Part shown: piece after piece, positions 34,823 through 64,000 of the stretch
Layout: each line of letters starts with the position of its first letter
How positions within the stretch are numbered: position 1 is the first letter of the stretch
From: Stramonita haemastoma
Lineage: Eukaryota; Mollusca; Gastropoda; Neogastropoda; Muricidae
Reading direction: 5' to 3'
DNA length: 64,000 nucleotides
NCBI GenBank assembly: GCA_030674155.1
Contig: CM060342.1
Location: 2,228,290 to 2,292,289, forward strand
Position numbers and translations under genes: made by a program
The notes under the pieces: model-generated
Told to the model about the DNA's origin: nothing
Seen by the model: only the letters and a program-made list of their open reading frames with translations
The model's database searches: none

Positions 34823-35114
34823 TTAACCCTCTTGCATTCGGACTCTGAACACAAACTGACCCTAGATTTCACATTCCATCATGAAATCAGGTCAGGCACA
34901 CATGCTAACTGGCCTTTTCCTCCTGAGTACATACCAGCAGCTATAATGACTTCCAGACTCTCAGCAGGATTTCTATCTCTAGCCTGAAAGAGCTTTGACA
35001 TGTGGTAGCAATTAGTGATGGTCACAGCGTGATGGAAATCTACTGTGTGTAAATCGGGGGGGGGGGGGGGGGGGGGGTAATTATTCGATCCCGGTTCAGG
35101 ACTAAGAGGGTTAA
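34823..35114. mobile_element. TTAACCCTCTT MITE (copy 2)
   Basis: Ends are TTAACCCTCTTGCATTCGG and GGACTAAGAGGGTTAA, with body CATTCCATCATGAAATCAGG. A G run (35,057-35,077) lies in the body at the place where other copies also carry G or C runs. On the minus strand AAATAAAC near 35,127 could serve CENPJ polyadenylation (speculative). Confidence 0.88.
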
Positions 35115-36117
35115 CCTGCACTAATGTTTATTTTAGCTTCAGGTCTTGCAACATTTCAAAAAAAACATTGTCACCACCCTGATCCAAACTTTGAAGAATC
35201 TTTGATTTCAGCTGAACCACTGAGATGGATGAAAAAAAAATCCCTTCAGATTTTATAAGCAGAACTGGTGCAAGGCAGGAAGACGATGTAACACCACTGG
35301 GATTTTTCTGATAAATCTATGAACATTTTCACCAAACACATGCATACAGTTATGTACACGCTCCATTTGCATGCATTCAAAAGGATGGCTTGGTAGTCAG
35401 CAGGGCTAAAAAGCGATGACTGGATCGGATTGGACACATTCAAATACGGTTCTGACTGCAGCGATTAGCAACTGCTGCACTTACAACAGTTCAGTATGAC
35501 ACACCTTCACTTCAGTATCAAGCTTACAGTCCTGAAGAAACTGATTCAGTCATCCTGCACTTGTAGTTATCAACTTCAGGAGGAAGCTAAGTGTTTGTTT
35601 TTTTTTAGCTAAATGAATCTTTATACATTGCAATTTTAGCTTCAGGGAAAATATGCTAGACATTCATCATACACAGTATAATGATTGTAGTCGACTGTTC
35701 ACTTGTGCTTACATAGACAATGTGCAAACATTGACATCATATTCAGTCATGTGCACACACATATATACACACACAAGAGCACCAGAGTTATTCCTATCAT
35801 CCAGATATCAAAATACGCTTGCAGCACTAACAGCCACTAAGCTTATTCATCTTCACGCTTGATAAACCTTGACTGCTTCAAGCCCACAAAGGTTTCAGAT
35901 CTGTAATTAATAAATAAGACACTTGTATTCACAAAACAGAAGAGCATACATATACATACATATACATACACATACATACATATTCAGCACACTCACTCCA
36001 GCACAACACTCATCCCCATTTGTAGCAGTCACACGTGTAAGTCTCGTTTTCCTTTCACATTTTCTCTCCACTTATTCCAACAGTCAGGTTCTACGTTAAG
36101 TACTCTCTGTACAAAGG
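35115..36117. other. Intergenic sequence between RAN and CENPJ
   Basis: About 1 kb of AT-rich unique sequence with a short AC/ATAC run near 35,950-35,985. I see no gene; it may contain CENPJ 3'UTR on the minus strand. Confidence 0.5.
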
Positions 36118-36274
36118 CTTAGCCTCTTTACTGCGCTGTTGACGAACTGCATTCGTCATAGAAAACTGTCGCCAGCGATGCTCAGTTGACGATTGCTGTT
36201 CATCATGATTCCACGCTCTCTCTGTTTCGTCCAGCATGTGCCTGAGCAAAATCTGATGGCAGCGAAAGGGTTAA
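36118..36274. mobile_element. Small TTAA MITE related to the one at 53.8 kb
   Basis: CCAGCATGTGCCTGAGCAAA and GCGAAAGGGTTAA correspond, in inverse orientation, to 53,840-53,955. It ends at the same TTAA (36,271-36,274) that opens the next MITE, so two elements share one target site. Confidence 0.65.
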
Positions 36275-36589
36275 CCCACTTGCATTCGGTATCTGAACAC
36301 AAACTGCCCCTAGATTTCGCATTCCATCACGAAATCAGGTCAGGCACACATGCTCCCTCACCTTTTCCTCCTTCTAAGTACATACCAGCAGCTATAATTA
36401 CTTCCAGACTCTCTACAGGGTTTCTCCTTCCAGCCTGATAGAGCTTTGACATGTGGTAGCAATTAGTGATGGTCACAGCGTGATGGAAATCTACTGTGTG
36501 TAAATCCCCGGGATCAGGACTTTGGGGGGGGGGAGGGGGGTAATTATTCAATCCCAGCAAATCCCAGATCAGGACTAAGAGGGTTTTAA
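36271..36589. mobile_element. TTAACCCTCTT MITE (copy 3), abutting the CENPJ stop
   Basis: Begins TTAACCCACTTGCATTCGG and ends GACTAAGAGGGTTTTAA at 36,589. The next plus-strand bases, TCA, are the complement of the CENPJ stop codon, so the element starts the gene's 3'UTR. Confidence 0.85.
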
Positions 36590-63567
<26,978 letters not shown>

Positions 63568-63573
<6 letters not shown>

Positions 63574-63899
63574 CTGAAGTTAGTTAAAGTTAAAGTTAGT
63601 TAGTTAAAGTCTGTCCCGAGCCTTAAGGCTCATCAGGCCGGTGCTTATCCCGGTTTCTGTGGCGTTAAGCGACTGAGAGTCATAGACTCCCCCCTGGATA
63701 GGACGCCAGTCTATCGCAGGGTTAACCCCCAACACAAGGTTGGCACCCCTTTTACACCTGGGTGGAGTGAGAAAATAGCCGTAAAGTGCCTTTTCCAAGG
63801 GCACAACGCCATAGCCGAAAGCTGGGATCGAACCCGCAACCTTTAGATTACGAGTCCAACGCCCTAACCACTAGACTACAGCGGCGGCCTGTTCCTGAA
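63568..63899 (-). mobile_element. SINE family D inserted on the exon A acceptor
   Basis: In gene orientation: head GCCGCCGCTGTAGTCTAGTG, B box GGTTCGATCCC, tail of repeated TTTAAC/TAACTTTAAC. Flanks CTGATCCTGAA (63,568-63,578) and CTGTTCCTGAA (63,889-63,899) match at 10 of 11 and on the minus strand contain TTCAG|GA. The acceptor AG again lies in the target duplication. Confidence 0.88.
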
Positions 63900-64000
63900 A
63901 GTCCAGGTATTTTCTGTAGTGATGCTCAAGATGTTTGCATGAAGTCTGGGTTGTCTTTGGGTGGGGTTTTCTTCTTGGTGGGGGGTGGGGGGTGGGGGTG
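63900..64000. other. Right edge: CENPJ intron, G-rich
   Basis: Unique sequence ending in GGGGGGTGGGGGGTGGGGG-type tract. No exon can be supported before the edge. Confidence 0.5.

Overview
This is an intron-rich, repeat-laden animal nuclear window. Codon use, GT-AG introns, a Ran GTPase, a centriolar CENPJ/CPAP gene, an adhesion GPCR, and many tRNA-headed SINEs and RT/RNase H LINE tails all fit a marine invertebrate. A mollusc, probably a gastropod, is my best guess; that is inference and the species cannot be read from the sequence.

Layout. 1-8.4 kb is gene-free: microsatellites, SINEs and two degenerate LINE tails. 8.6-10.7 kb (+) is the 3' part of an adhesion GPCR (GAIN/GPS plus seven membrane segments, without introns). 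A second open frame and a 2.5-kb minisatellite follow it. 13.4-16.1 kb is simple repeats. RAN (+) has six coding exons at 19,139-30,134, with a probable 5'UTR exon near 16.2 kb and AATAAA at 30,893. Its product is 218 aa with all G motifs. 31-36.5 kb is intergenic: SINEs, LINE debris, two minisatellites and TTAA MITEs. From 36,590 to the right edge, on the minus strand, lie 15 exons of CENPJ/CPAP (SAS-4 family), ending in the G-box (TCP) domain; its 5' end is outside the window. RAN and CENPJ converge.

The genes are not an operon. Ran governs nuclear transport and spindle assembly and CPAP governs centriole length, but the neighbourhood itself implies no shared pathway.

Main observation. Many tandem arrays here begin exactly at exon-intron borders, and several repeat the splice site itself: RAN exon 2 acceptor (7 copies), RAN exon 5 donor (14), CENPJ exon L acceptor (15), exon D acceptor (about 10), exon F acceptor, exon N acceptor, and exon B donor (5) and acceptor (3). 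In addition, two copies of one SINE family sit on CENPJ exon acceptors so that the target duplication contains the splice AG and the SINE tail supplies the pyrimidine tract. Exon letters A-O for CENPJ run in transcription order (A at 63.5 kb, O at 36.6 kb).

Quality caution: three CENPJ exons are each one base short of an open frame, two of them in C runs, and the GPCR tail changes frame at an A7 run. Consensus errors are likely in homopolymers.
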